Shown here: positions 20,725 through 31,499 of the stretch, piece after piece
How positions within the stretch are numbered: position 1 is the stretch's first letter
Layout of the letters: every line of letters begins with the position of its first letter
Notes under the pieces: model-generated
The model's input: only the letters and a program-made list of their open reading frames with translations
What the model was told of the DNA's origin: nothing
The model's database searches: none
Translations under genes and position numbers: made by a program
Assembly (NCBI GenBank): GCA_004352715.1
Contig: SCFE01000108.1
Span: forward strand, 1,138,361 to 1,202,360
DNA from: Hofstenia miamia
Taxonomy: Eukaryota > Xenacoelomorpha > Acoela
Direction of reading: 5' to 3'
Length of the DNA: 64,000 nt

Positions 20725-21724
20725 NNNNNNNNNNNNNNNNNNNNNNNNNNNNNNNNNNNNNNNNNNNNNNNNNNNNNNNNNNNNNNNNNNNNNNNNNNNN
20801 NNNNNNNNNNNNNNNNNNNNNNNNNNNNNNNNNNNNNNNNNNNNNNNNNNNNNNNNNNNNNNNNNNNNNNNNNNNNNNNNNNNNNNNNNNNNNNNNNNNN
20901 NNNNNNNNNNNNNNNNNNNNNNNNNNNNNNNNNNNNNNNNNNNNNNNNNNNNNNNNNNNNNNNNNNNNNNNNNNNNNNNNNNNNNNNNNNNNNNNNNNNN
21001 NNNNNNNNNNNNNNNNNNNNNNNNNNNNNNNNNNNNNNNNNNNNNNNNNNNNNNNNNNNNNNNNNNNNNNNNNNNNNNNNNNNNNNNNNNNNNNNNNNNN
21101 NNNNNNNNNNNNNNNNNNNNNNNNNNNNNNNNNNNNNNNNNNNNNNNNNNNNNNNNNNNNNNNNNNNNNNNNNNNNNNNNNNNNNNNNNNNNNNNNNNNN
21201 NNNNNNNNNNNNNNNNNNNNNNNNNNNNNNNNNNNNNNNNNNNNNNNNNNNNNNNNNNNNNNNNNNNNNNNNNNNNNNNNNNNNNNNNNNNNNNNNNNNN
21301 NNNNNNNNNNNNNNNNNNNNNNNNNNNNNNNNNNNNNNNNNNNNNNNNNNNNNNNNNNNNNNNNNNNNNNNNNNNNNNNNNNNNNNNNNNNNNNNNNNNN
21401 NNNNNNNNNNNNNNNNNNNNNNNNNNNNNNNNNNNNNNNNNNNNNNNNNNNNNNNNNNNNNNNNNNNNNNNNNNNNNNNNNNNNNNNNNNNNNNNNNNNN
21501 NNNNNNNNNNNNNNNNNNNNNNNNNNNNNNNNNNNNNNNNNNNNNNNNNNNNNNNNNNNNNNNNNNNNNNNNNNNNNNNNNNNNNNNNNNNNNNNNNNNN
21601 NNNNNNNNNNNNNNNNNNNNNNNNNNNNNNNNNNNNNNNNNNNNNNNNNNNNNNNNNNNNNNNNNNNNNNNNNNNNNNNNNNNNNNNNNNNNNNNNNNNN
21701 NNNNNNNNNNNNNNNNNNNNNNNN
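20725..21724. other. Assembly gap (1000 N)
   Basis: A placeholder gap between two minus-strand LINE remnants. Confidence 0.99.
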
Positions 21725-21839
21725 CAATCAGTTGTCATATGCATATTGTTTACGTATATACTGAAAAGAAGGGGACCAAGAATTGTTCCTTGAGGAACAC
21801 CATTATTAACAGGTAGCCAATCTGAAAAAACATCGCTAA

Positions 21840-22240
21840 TCTATACTCTCTGATATCTATGCTTCAAATAACTAGTTAACAAATTTCTGCTATTATAAGA
21901 AAATCCCATATGTGATAATTTTTCTATAAGTATGCTATGATTAATAGAATCGAAAGCTTTAGAAAGGTCTAAGCAAGCAATAGCAACGAATTTATTTGCA
22001 TCAAGTGAAGATCTCCAATTCTCTGTAGCTTTTAAAAGTGCATCAGAAATTTTTTCGAAATCCAAATTGAGTATTTGACAAAAGATTATATTTATTTAGG
22101 TGTTCTGTTATTTGATCGTGCAATAATCTCTCGAATATTTTGCTTATTGGAGTATACACAGGAAGCCAGTTTTCTGAAGAAATGGCCGATTTAAGATTGT
22201 TAATATTTCCAGTACTATTTTCACGGATTTTAACCACTTT
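21840..22240 (-). pseudogene. LINE A reverse transcriptase fragment
   Basis: Two frames: ISKIFERLLHDQITEHLN then QFGFRKNF, and LDLSKAFDSINHSILIEKL (motif A) followed by SYLKHRYQRV. Directly below, GVPQGTILGPLLF (motif B) runs into the gap. Motif C is not present. Confidence 0.8.
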
Positions 22241-23368
22241 GTGACATTATTCGAAGACGATTCAGATTTAGAAAACTCAATACATGTAATGCAGTGGTCA
22301 GAAAAAGGGCATTCAGATGAGTAAAAACTATATGATGCATTATTTGTTTCGGCGAGCACAATGAAATCAATTAGCGTGGTACTTGGTACTTGATGATGTG
22401 ATTCTAGTCGGCAGTGTTGCGTTAGCCAATTTTAAATTGAAAGCATTTAATATTAGGTCAATTTTGCACTGTTCATTAGTGTTAAAGTAATTAAGGTTCC
22501 AGTCTCCAAGTAGCATTAAATCTTTATTTTCAGAACAAGCTAAAGATAATTCCTCTTCTAATTGCTGAATAAATAGATTAGCAAATTTCTTGTTTGGACA
22601 GTAAGATACATTTAACAACTGTTTTTTAAATTGAGAATTTTTTATTGGATTATTAATTTCTACCCATAGACTTTCAAAATTAGATGTTAGATTATTCCCA
22701 ATATCATTGCGTTGTTTTGGATTAAATGACTTTGGTATTAGAAATAGAACTCCACCACCTTTTGTTTTACCTAATGGATTGCTGGATAATCTGTCTCTCC
22801 TAAATACTGTATATTTTTCGCTGTTAAAAGACCACATACTATCAAGATCGTCAATTTTTAACCAAGTTTCCGAAATAGCTAAGATGACATCATTTTTAAA
22901 GCTTGAAATTAATTGTTTATATTCAACATTTTTGCTGCTAAGATTTTGAAAGTTCAAATGTAAGTAGTTAACAGAATTTGTGATTCCATTTAGCTTTTTA
23001 AAGAAAGATTCGAAAGTTAAAATCGGACCTGGATTTGTTTCAATACCATATACAGTTAATAAAAGGAAATATATAATAGCAGTTATTAGTTTCTTTTTAA
23101 TGCTGATAACAATAGCGAAAATGGGATTGAGCGAAACAACAAAATTTTTACTTTTACTAAAAGAAGATGCTTTATGGATATGAAGATAGAAAGATGTTGG
23201 CAAAATTGAATCGAATTCACAAGTGTTATGAGTACCAATGAGATAAATAACGGCAAATAGTAAAATTTTTGATGTAAACATAAACTTAATTTTAGGGTTA
23301 TTGTAAGTTCTCCGTAGCCTGGGCGTTTGGAAACAAATATATAATAATTCACAAGACATAGTTAACAT
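22120..23368 (-). pseudogene. LINE A ORF2 N-terminus: 2A-like motif and APE-type endonuclease
   Basis: It begins at ATG 23368, overlapping the end of ORF1 by 20 bp. Residues 1-110 include a hydrophobic stretch (ITAIIYFLLLTVY) leading directly into GIETNPGP (residues 108-115), a 2A-like ribosome-skipping motif that has Gly where D normally sits in DxExNPGP. The endonuclease follows: LNFQNLSSKN, ILAISETWLK (catalytic Glu in ETW), FRRDR, GGGVLFLIP, LLGDWNLNYF ('GD.N') and, after a frameshift near 22367, CPFSDHCIT (SDH, catalytic His). It nicks target DNA for target-primed reverse transcription. The frameshift and linker deletion make this copy inactive. Confidence 0.85.
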
Positions 23369-24446
23369 TTAAAAAGTTTCTTAGCTGCTGAATTAGGTCG
23401 CGTGCAGTGTTAATTGGTGATATTTGCGGAGTAGCGGCGACTTCTGCGTAAGAGCGATGGGTTGTAGAGGGTACCCTCCGTGTGACGCGAGGCTGATTAA
23501 TTAGCGCTGATTGATTAGGATTGAAAGTTCGCGTGGCGCTCCTAATTGTCGGGTTACGGTGCGTGCGGTTAACTAGATGCGGTTCTTCAAAGGAATGCTT
23601 GATTGCTAAAGCTAGTTTTGCATAACCGCGAATGGAGAAATGTATACCGTTACGTGTGAACAATGTAGAATTCGGGTGATTTCCTAAATAAAAAGTATTA
23701 GTAATTTTAAAAACTGTGTAATTTAATAATTTATAATTTTGGTGAAAGAAAATGTTTAGTTCTGCGGCTTTCTTAGTGAGGGTGTGGTTATTCGGAAATG
23801 GTGCAACTTCCCCGACGTGGATTTTAGCGTTCCTAAAATGGTTACTAACGTGCTTAAGTAAATTAGAAAACTTATCTTTAATGTCAGTAACGTTCTGCAT
23901 TATATCATTTCGTCCGACAGTGATGAGGACGTTCTTTATTTTTTTGTTGGATGCATAACTTTGTAGCGTAGCAGAAATATCGTCTATTGTTGCTCCAGGA
24001 TAAGAATGTATGGTGACGGTGTGTCCTTTAATGAGGTGTTTTGAACGCAAGTGTCGATACATCGATGTTCCTATGATGAGAAAATCTGTGTCTTCTCTTA
24101 GCTTTTTTGGGTGGAATCTCGCTGTGATTTTGGAGTGATTCAGATCTTCAGGCGTTGGATTTTCTGGTGATGACGTTTGTGTTTGTGTGTTGCAGTTGTT
24201 TGGTGTGATTTGCGTTTGTTTATCAATGGTGATTGCATCTTCTTCAGCGTGGCATGTNTTAGAAAACTTATCTTTAATGTCAGTAACGTTCTGCATTATA
24301 TCATTTCGTCCGACAGTGATGAGAACGTTCTTCATTTTTTCGTTGGATGCATAACTTTGTAGCGTAGCAGAAATATCGTCTATTGTTGCTCCAGGATAAG
24401 AATGCACGGTGACGGTGTGTCCTTTAATGAGGTGCTTTGAACGCAA
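23349..24446 (-). pseudogene. LINE A ORF1 with SGNH-hydrolase (esterase) domain, duplicated across an n
   Basis: The frame reads FLIIGTSMYRHLRSKHLIKG (block I, G-T-S with the nucleophile Ser in place of GDS), YPGATIDDI (block II), VLITVGRNDI (block III, G.ND) and NGIHFSIRGYAKLA (block V, the H of the D/N..H dyad). This is an SGNH esterase arrangement as known in ORF1 of CR1-type LINEs. The C-terminal tail is basic with TRRVPS. Positions 24258-24446 repeat 23865-24053 almost exactly, either side of the single n at 24257, so the upstream part is an assembly overlap or tandem duplication and not a longer protein. Confidence 0.82.
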
Positions 24447-24449
24447 GTG

Positions 24450-24800
24450 TATACATTGAGCAATAAATTTGCTTTGACTCTTATGAGTTTTTTAGAAAAT
24501 AGAAAATATCGGGTTTTAATGATATAATATCGAGGCGTGCCCCAAGTCAAAGACTAGGGCCAATTGCATTTGGAATGTGTAAATGACATTATTAAGCATG
24601 TAAATCATAGTGAACTATATCCATTTGCTGATGATACCTTCTTCATAAATACAGATAATGATGCATTTAGAGCCACAAAAAGTTTAATAAGTGATATTGA
24701 AAATCTTTCTAGATATTTCTCATCCAATCAATTAAAAATAAACGCCATTCAAAATATTTTCCACTATTTCTGTAAAAGAAATAGCAATAACTATACAAAA
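24450..24800 (+). pseudogene. LINE C fragment: 3'-end piece joined to RT motif B/C piece
   Basis: 24452-24480 resembles the LINE C 3' end found at about 36155-36180 (GCTTTGACTCTTAT). It is followed by a piece matching 34797-35070: IIKHVNHSELYPFADDTFFI, with the catalytic FADD intact but motif B frameshifted. The order (3' end before RT) shows two truncated pieces brought together. Confidence 0.7.
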
Positions 24801-24857
24801 TAGAATTCAGTTATATAAAAATGGAAATTAGGACTATGTTATCATACTTACAATTTT

Positions 24858-25043
24858 TTGTCTATTGTTGATATCAAGGCTGATCAATCTTACAGACTTT
24901 CAAATATGGAAAATATCAACAAAGGTGTTTCACAAGGTTCCGTTTTTGGCCCATTTCCTTTCAATATATGTACTCACTCCTTAAATTGTGAATCTTTAAA
25001 CATTTCAAATGAAACTATTATAAAATATGCGGATTACAATTGA
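24858..25043 (+). pseudogene. LINE RT fragment (motifs B and C)
   Basis: NKGVSQGSVFGPFPFNIC (motif B, 'G.PQGS..GP') and IIKYADYN (motif C remnant, ADY instead of ADD) in one short frame. Heavily decayed. Confidence 0.6.
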
Positions 25044-25860
25044 TTTATTTTCTCAATTTTTAAAATTTAGACTTAACATTTTCAATTAAAAAACAAAATC
25101 AATCTTGTTATGAGGAAAATTAATTTGAAATCAATTAAATAAAATTACTTGATGTGATTGCATCATTGAAATGGATTTCTATTCTTCACTGGATTTTCAA
25201 TAAATAATATATTTCCCAAGTTTATAAAAACCAATAAGACATTTCTATATAATACTGAAAATAAAAACATTTTTAATTCAAGATTAAGCTGAAATTTTAT
25301 TCAATTCATTAGTTAATTCTATTGTAATAATAGTAAGAATCAAAGTAAATTTATTGCTGTAAGCTACAATGCAAAACTACAAGCTACAATCTACACGTAT
25401 TTACAAAATAATAATAAAGTATATATAATATAAATGTGTGTGCTTGTGTGTGTTGGGTTTTCTAGCGCTATACAAAATTTCGAATGAGTAGTGTGCTATT
25501 GTCACTAAGTATGCAGTGTCTATTAAGGAGGAATATGTGTGCAATTTTTCTAAATTTCTTGTAATTTAGTTCGATTTTAATTTCACGATCTAGGTTATTT
25601 CACATTTTATAACTATGTAGTGAAACTATTAGAGTTTTTATCTAAGCATAAATTACATGCTTGTGTACAATTATAAGAGTTATTTGAGGGTTTTTGGTAT
25701 CTCCATCTTAATGCAATTTCTGATTCCCTCAAGTTTAATCATCCGTATTGACGCAATAAATTCAATTTCATAATAATTCCTAAAGCATGGTTTTTAATGT
25801 GAAAATAACCACAGATTCTTGTATATCAACATAAAATTGACCAAAAACGCTGAAAAAAAG
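25044..25860. other. AT-rich region, nothing recognised
   Basis: No conserved motif, RNA or delimited repeat was identified. Probably old LINE-derived sequence. Confidence 0.35.
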
Positions 25861-25863
25861 TAC

Positions 25864-26560
25864 TCAACTAAAAAAATTTTTGTCACACAGTGTTATGAAT
25901 ATTATCAATAGCCTTTTCACGCGTTTTTGTACATCTAGTAAATTTTTTAGTAGAGGAATCACATTTAGAAAACGTGACAAGTGTAATGCCATGGTCAGAA
26001 TAAGGGTATTCAGATGAATCAAAATTATAACATGCAGCATGTGTTTCAGAAAGCACACTGTAATCAATTAATGTTCTACTCCATGCTGTTATTCTAGTCA
26101 ACAACATTTCATTAGCAATATTAAATTGAATGTATTTAAAAGTAGGTCAATTTTTCACTGTTCATTAGTGTTAAAATAATTCAGGTTCCAGTCTCCAAAC
26201 AGCATTATATCTTTCTTTTCAGAACAAGCTAAAAAGAATTCATCTTCTAATTGCTCAATGAACTGTTTAGTGAGTTTCTTGTTAGGAAGATAAGATTCAT
26301 TTAATAACTGCTTCTTAAATTATGAATTTTTGATTGGATTATTAATTTCTACTCATAGACTTTCAAAATTTGACGCTAGATTACAATTGAAATCATTTTG
26401 TAGCGTAGGATTAAATGATTTCAGGATTAGAAATAGAGCACCCCATACTCTTTGTTTTACTTAGTGGATTGTTGAGTAATCTGTTTTTCCAGAATACTGT
26501 AAGTGATTTGTTTTTAAACTACCACATATTATCGAGATTTCTTAACCAAGCCTACCGGTA
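25864..26560 (-). pseudogene. Second LINE A copy: endonuclease remnant only
   Basis: Base-level resemblance to 22250-22870: the same order of a DNWN-like 'CAGTCTCCAA.AGCATTA' stretch (26190), a wall of matching sequence through 26400 ('GATTGGATTATTAATTTCTAC'), and a coding remnant YPYSDHGITLVTFSK (SDH motif). It has numerous frameshifts. There is no adjoining RT or ORF1. Confidence 0.75.
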
Positions 26561-27330
26561 TTTGTTGGGAATTTATTAATGTTTTTCTTTTTATTATATT
26601 TGGGAAAAATTGATAATTGCAAAATACATTAAATGCTGTATTTAGGTAGTCTACTATTTTTATTTTTTCTGTCTTAAATTGATTATCAATTGTTAATTTG
26701 TTGATGTTAGTTGAAATCCCTTTACTTTTCCCAGAATTTTATTAATAAGGTATATCGCCATTTTTCGCTTGTATTATTTAATTTTTCAAAGATTTTTTTT
26801 GTTTTAAAGCAGACTCTTTACTTCGTAATTGTTTAATTATCTTTGATTTTTTGTAATTAGTCCAATTAGCGGTAGTCGGTTCTGTTTTAGCAAATAGTTT
26901 TCATTTAATGCTTACTTGTTCATATATGTCACTCTCATCTGCATTTGATAAAGTAAATTTTCGCGGGTTTGATTTTACTTTTAGGGATTTTAATTGGTGC
27001 CGTTTTATTAATTTCATTGCAAATTTCTTTTGAAATATAATTAATCATGCAAGATCCAGATTTTAATGTGTATATGTAATTAAACGATATTATTTAAGAA
27101 GTCTTTCCATTATTTCGTCTGTGTAATTTAGATAATCCCTTGTAAAATTATTTTAAAGTTATTCGTTTTAGAGTTATATTACTTGTATGTTCATTTTCCA
27201 ATTATTTTTAGAGTAAAAACTGAAGAATTGCTAGATAATAAATTTACTAAATTTAAGTGTCGTTATGTAGTAGTGTTTAGTGCAGGTGCGTTGTGAGCTG
27301 AGGGGTGTAAAGTGTGAGTGTATATAGTAT
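26561..27330. other. AT-rich region, nothing recognised
   Basis: No gene or delimited element is visible. It lies between two minus-strand LINE remnants and may be their decayed continuation. Confidence 0.35.
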
Positions 27331-28520
27331 GTAGTTACATTTTATATATTTTATTTATTTATTATTTAAAGTTAGTGTTTTCTACAATAAATACAAAACG
27401 TATACAAAAAGATCCCTATTAAGTACTAACTGTTTATTATTTCTTTTTCTTTGTTGCAGAGGTAAGGATGATAATTCTTGGTTACCATAGTAAGCCATGT
27501 TAGTTTCAAAATTTATTTGCAGTCTAAGTAAATTCATTGTCATTAAGTTTTGATTGATAAGAGAAAATGATATAATCAGGTAGTTGTAATTAACGAATAA
27601 ATTGTTTGATTGGTAAAATAATTCCTTATGAAACAGTTTTGAATGATTAATCACTTTCTTTTCTGATCTAGTATCTTTATCCAAGTTATTCCATAATTTT
27701 ACTGTAGTATTAAAAATGAGTTTTTCATAATTTAACTTCTAAATTTTTACATTGATATGTACCATATCTAATATTGTATTTTAAGGAGATGTTATCTTTT
27801 AATTTTTAAATTATTTTTAATCTCTTCTGTTGCATGATTTCATCTGGAAGTACGAATATAGAATCTTTTGTCATTCGTCTTTTAATCGCATTGTTTTATT
27901 ATTGATAATTCTGTCCATCCATTTGAAAATCTTCCTTAACTTCTGTTTAGAATTGCCAGATATTTTTGTTAATAAGTAACAAGAATATGTATATTTTGAT
28001 ACAAAAAGAGATTTAAGCAACATTTCGTCCATTTTCTTGGCAATAAATTGATTTTGAATTAATATAAATAATTTGTTGAATTAATGAATTTCCATGTTCT
28101 TCGAATTTTAGTTGATCGTCTATTAACATTCCCAAATATTTTTTTCTTGGTTGTTCTTTTATTTCTTGGTTTTTTCTTTATTCGTTCTTTGCTTAATTTA
28201 TTCATCTATATAAAGACTGTTTTTTCAACAATTAGAGACATCATATTTTTATTATAAATATCACGTGTGAGATATAAATTGGATTGAAGTTCATTATTGC
28301 TTTTAGTATTGATTCATGTATAATCTGCACATAACTTACATTTTATTTGTATATGGTTTGAAATATCATTTATATAGATACTGAATAACAGTGGTCCTAG
28401 AGCAGAACGTTGTGGAACACCTCGTTCAAATTTTAAAAGATTTAGCGAAGAAGAACTAGAATAAAAAATTGCATATGTCAATTTTTTAATCGACATTCCA
28501 TGGTCTATTGAATTGAATGC
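27331..28520 (-). pseudogene. Decayed LINE: RT motif B and 3' part
   Basis: FERGVPQRSALGPLLFSIY (motif B) followed by INDISNHIQIKCKLCADYT (motif C remnant, CADY for YADD) at 28314-28440. Downstream are thumb-like frames with many stops and a C-terminal frame (SEKKVINHSKLFHKEL) ending near 27382. Strongly eroded. Confidence 0.65.
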
Positions 28521-28556
28521 TTTTACATCATTAATTTTTCAAATGACAAATCAGAA

Positions 28557-29130
28557 AAATGTGTCTCTACAAATGGGTGCTTCACTTGTCATAAAGAAGT
28601 AAGATCAAGTGATTCTGCTATTACATGTGAATTATGTACTAGTTGGTTTCACGGACAATGTGTGTCGTTAACGAAATCGGACATTGATGACATTGGAATA
28701 ATTAATGGCTGCCACTGATTCTGTGAAAAATGTGATGAATCATAACCATAGAAGTGGTGAGACTGTTCCTGGTTTGTTATAAGATGTAAAAAATGAAGTA
28801 AAGAAATTATCGGAGACAATTTTTTACCAGCTCCTCACATAAAGAAATTAAACAGAGCAGATCATCTGTTTTTTATAATGAAATTCAAAACCCAATCAGA
28901 ATTGCTAGCATTCCTGAATGCGAAGGCAGTGTGGAAGCAGTACTTACTCATGAACAAGAGAAAGTGTCTGAAATACTTCACTCAATTGACCAGGATGTTA
29001 CTCCACAAAACATCATTAGACTTGGAAAAAAACAAAACAATATTCAAAATCCACGCGTTCGTGTTATATTAGTTACAATGCAATCCCCATGGCATGCATG
29101 GAAAGTTTTGGCCAGTAGTTATAAGTAGAA
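28557..29130 (+). pseudogene. LINE B2 ORF1 with PHD-like zinc finger
   Basis: The first segment reads CFTCHKEV ... ITCELCTSWFHGQCVSL ... then, after one stop codon, FCEKCDES: C-x2-C, C-x2-C, a W/F-H-x2-C and a final C-x2-C, the PHD/RING-like cross-brace. PHD fingers occur in ORF1 proteins of some CR1-type elements, where they are thought to act in nucleoprotein or protein contacts. The second frame (28878-29128) holds VEAVLTHEQEKVSEILHSI and VRVILVTMQSPWHAWKVL, an RNA-recognition-like segment. Broken by stops at about 28718 and 28780. Confidence 0.7.
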
Positions 29131-29309
29131 AACCAAAACCACGAATCATAATGGTATATATATATCTAAAAAATTTACACATGAGGAGCGAGAATTCTTA
29201 AAAAACGATGGAAAGTTATTAACAATGGAAATGCAAACAGGGCTGAGATACGTATCCTAAACCTAAAATTGCTTCATAGTAACCAGCTTATCAGTCTGGA
29301 TTGACTGGC

Positions 29310-29960
29310 AATGAGTAAGTGCCCTCAAGTACTTTTAGTTAATGCACGGTCATTGAAGAAGCCAAATGCAATTATATCCCTCGACATTGACGTATGTTTG
29401 GTATTAGAAACATGACTTACTAGTGACATAACAATCATTTTGTCATATCCCTGGGTATGAATGTATTAGACAGGACCGCAATGCTACTAACTACTGAAAA
29501 CTTACAGGTGGAGGTGTTTGTGTCTACTTAGAGTCGGGTTGCAGGCAAAGCTTCTTGAAGTTCCTGGTACTAAGAATTTTGAAATAATATGGGCGGATTG
29601 GACTTGCGGTCGCTTACTACCCACCCTATGCTCGACTACAATCCGACTTAAAAGAACACTTTATTGCGGTAAGGGATGAATTTCCTGATCTCCAATTTAC
29701 AATATGTGGTGATTTCAATCAGTTCGACCCACATGTGTTATTACAGTACACTGATATGATTGAGTTGACGACTGAAAATACAAGAATGGATACCAAATTG
29801 GATAGGATATTTGTGACTCGAGGCATATTTTCAGAAACTGGGCTTGTCAACCTAACTCTAACCTCAGATCATCTAGGTGTTATTGCGAAACCTCTATGTC
29901 GAAAAAAACTGCAAAAAGTTATTCTATGGTTCAGGGATCAGAGCGAGTAAAGAAAGTTAA
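29310..29960 (+). pseudogene. LINE B2 APE-type endonuclease
   Basis: Segments: VLLVNARSLKKPNAI (the 'NARS' start), VCLVLETCLTSDI (ET.L; catalytic Glu retained, Trp replaced by Cys), TGGGVCVYL, FTICGDFNQFDPHV ('GDFN') and LTLTSDHLGVIAK (SDH). Three frame breaks. Confidence 0.8.
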
Positions 29961-30433
29961 GTTTAATATAGCAATGGATAAGTTTGATTTCACACAATTC
30001 CGAATCATGCAGGATGCTGACGACCTTGTATTCACCATTACACAAATTGTCCTAACACTTCTGGATACCCACTGTACACTTTGTCATCTGCTGATCCAAC
30101 ATATACGTTTCCAATGTTTTAATGTCTTATTAATCGAAAACGATGTTTTCAACGCTGAAAACGTACCCGAGAAGTAGAGGAGATCTCTCAACGTATTTAT
30201 TAAACTATAATAGATAATGTTCGTAAGCGAGGTCGCAAAGGTGCCTCCAGCTGGTTGAAATTGTGAGCTCCAGATTGGAAAAATCAAAAACTCAGATGCA
30301 ATAGATGAAATCAATGTCGATTACCTCAATTTGAGATTTGCTCAAAAATCTACAACTGATAACTATGTTGCCTCTCTTTAAAAACAATTTCACCAGATGA
30401 TCCCATCCCATTCGGAAATTTTCACTTCATGAG

Positions 30434-31200
30434 GTGCATTATGCAATGCAATCTTTGCCTAAGACTACAAATGGACCTAATGGTTTACCCTCATGGGTTA
30501 TACAGCAAAATGCACATAACCTTGCTGAGGTTTGCCAGCGTGTTTTTGATATTTCCATGAAAAATCAATGTTTTCCTAATTTATACAAGCAGTCCAAAAT
30601 TCGTCCCATAGCAAAGTTTGGAAAACCAATATCTATGAACAGCTTAAGACCAATATCCTGTACCTGCATAAACGTCTTGTACATCGAAAATACATCACCT
30701 CATCATCACTCTTCAAAATATCTGTAATGAATACTATCGAAATAAACCGGATTATGTGCGACTCATAGCAATCGATCTCTCGAAGGCTTTTGAATGAGTA
30801 CCTCATCATCTAATAACTAAAAAAATGCTCAGAATTGTACCCGCTATCAACCCATATATTAACTGGGTGTCTGACTTTCTATCAAATCGCTCGCAGATTG
30901 TGGAATACAACCAGCAGCGATCAGGTATATTATTTACTAATTGTGGAGTTCCACAAGGATCTGTTGGCGGTCCCACACTTTTCAACATTGCCAGTGCGTA
31001 TTTCCATTTAGCAATCTTAAGGACAGTACAGTGAAGTTTGCTGATGATGGCAATGCATGTTTTGGTGGTTCTAATCTAAATGATAATGTGGAAGACGGAC
31101 TGAGAAACCTTACGGAATGGTGCCAACAAAACGAGTTTTTCTGTAAAAGCAAATCACCGAAACTATTAAGTTCAAATGTTAAAATTTTCTGAATCCACAT
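30434..31200 (+). pseudogene. LINE B2 reverse transcriptase
   Basis: NGLPSWVIQQNAHNLAEVCQ, KIRPIAKFGKP and LRPISCT; motif A at about 30765 reads AIDLSKAFE (EW for DH after it); INWVSDFLSNRSQIVEYNQQ; motif B NCGVPQGSVGGPTLF; motif C VKFADDGNACF with both catalytic Asp. A deletion removes the QFGFR region at about 30700. Inactive. Confidence 0.85.
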
Positions 31201-31499
31201 TCCACAATTCCCAGAGTTAACCATCTCAAACCTTTTTGGATTTAATGCAAGAAAGAGCTGTCAGACTTGGTATCATTGAATACTACACTCCAATTGAAAA
31301 CAATCTTCAGACATGGAGATGACAAATTATATTATTCAATCACTATCAATCCATTACATTTGTTGTCTTGCATGCAAAAAATTGAAAACGGAAAGAGAAG
31401 TTTCAATTTTTCCAAACTGGTTTCTTCGAAATGGTATTCATTGAAGTCTCAATCTTGATTCAATATAATACATTACTATTATTATTATTTATATTAGTA

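Larger units (their letters stand above)
21725..24446 (-). mobile_element. CR1-like LINE ('A' type) with SGNH-esterase ORF1 and a 2A-like ORF2 start
   Basis: Minus-strand order: ORF1 (24446-23349), overlapping ORF2 (from 23368) with an apurinic endonuclease, then an RT fragment (22240-21725) with LLSNTQFGFRKNF, VAIACLDLSKAFDSINHS and GVPQGTILGP. Between endonuclease and RT a piece of the linker is deleted, and the RT enters the gap. A second endonuclease-only copy lies at 25870-26560. Confidence 0.85.
28545..31492 (+). mobile_element. CR1-clade-like LINE ('B2' type), near full length but decayed
   Basis: In order on the plus strand: ORF1 with a PHD-type zinc finger (28557-28740), an ORF1 C-terminal region (28878-29128), an APE endonuclease (29310-29950), RT (30434-31190), a thumb, and a TTATTATTATTATT tail at about 31475. 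It has stops and frameshifts throughout. It is related to the 18.67-20.72 kb element by the RT wording (NGLP.WV, KIRPI, AINPYI..W..DFL..RSQ). Confidence 0.82.
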
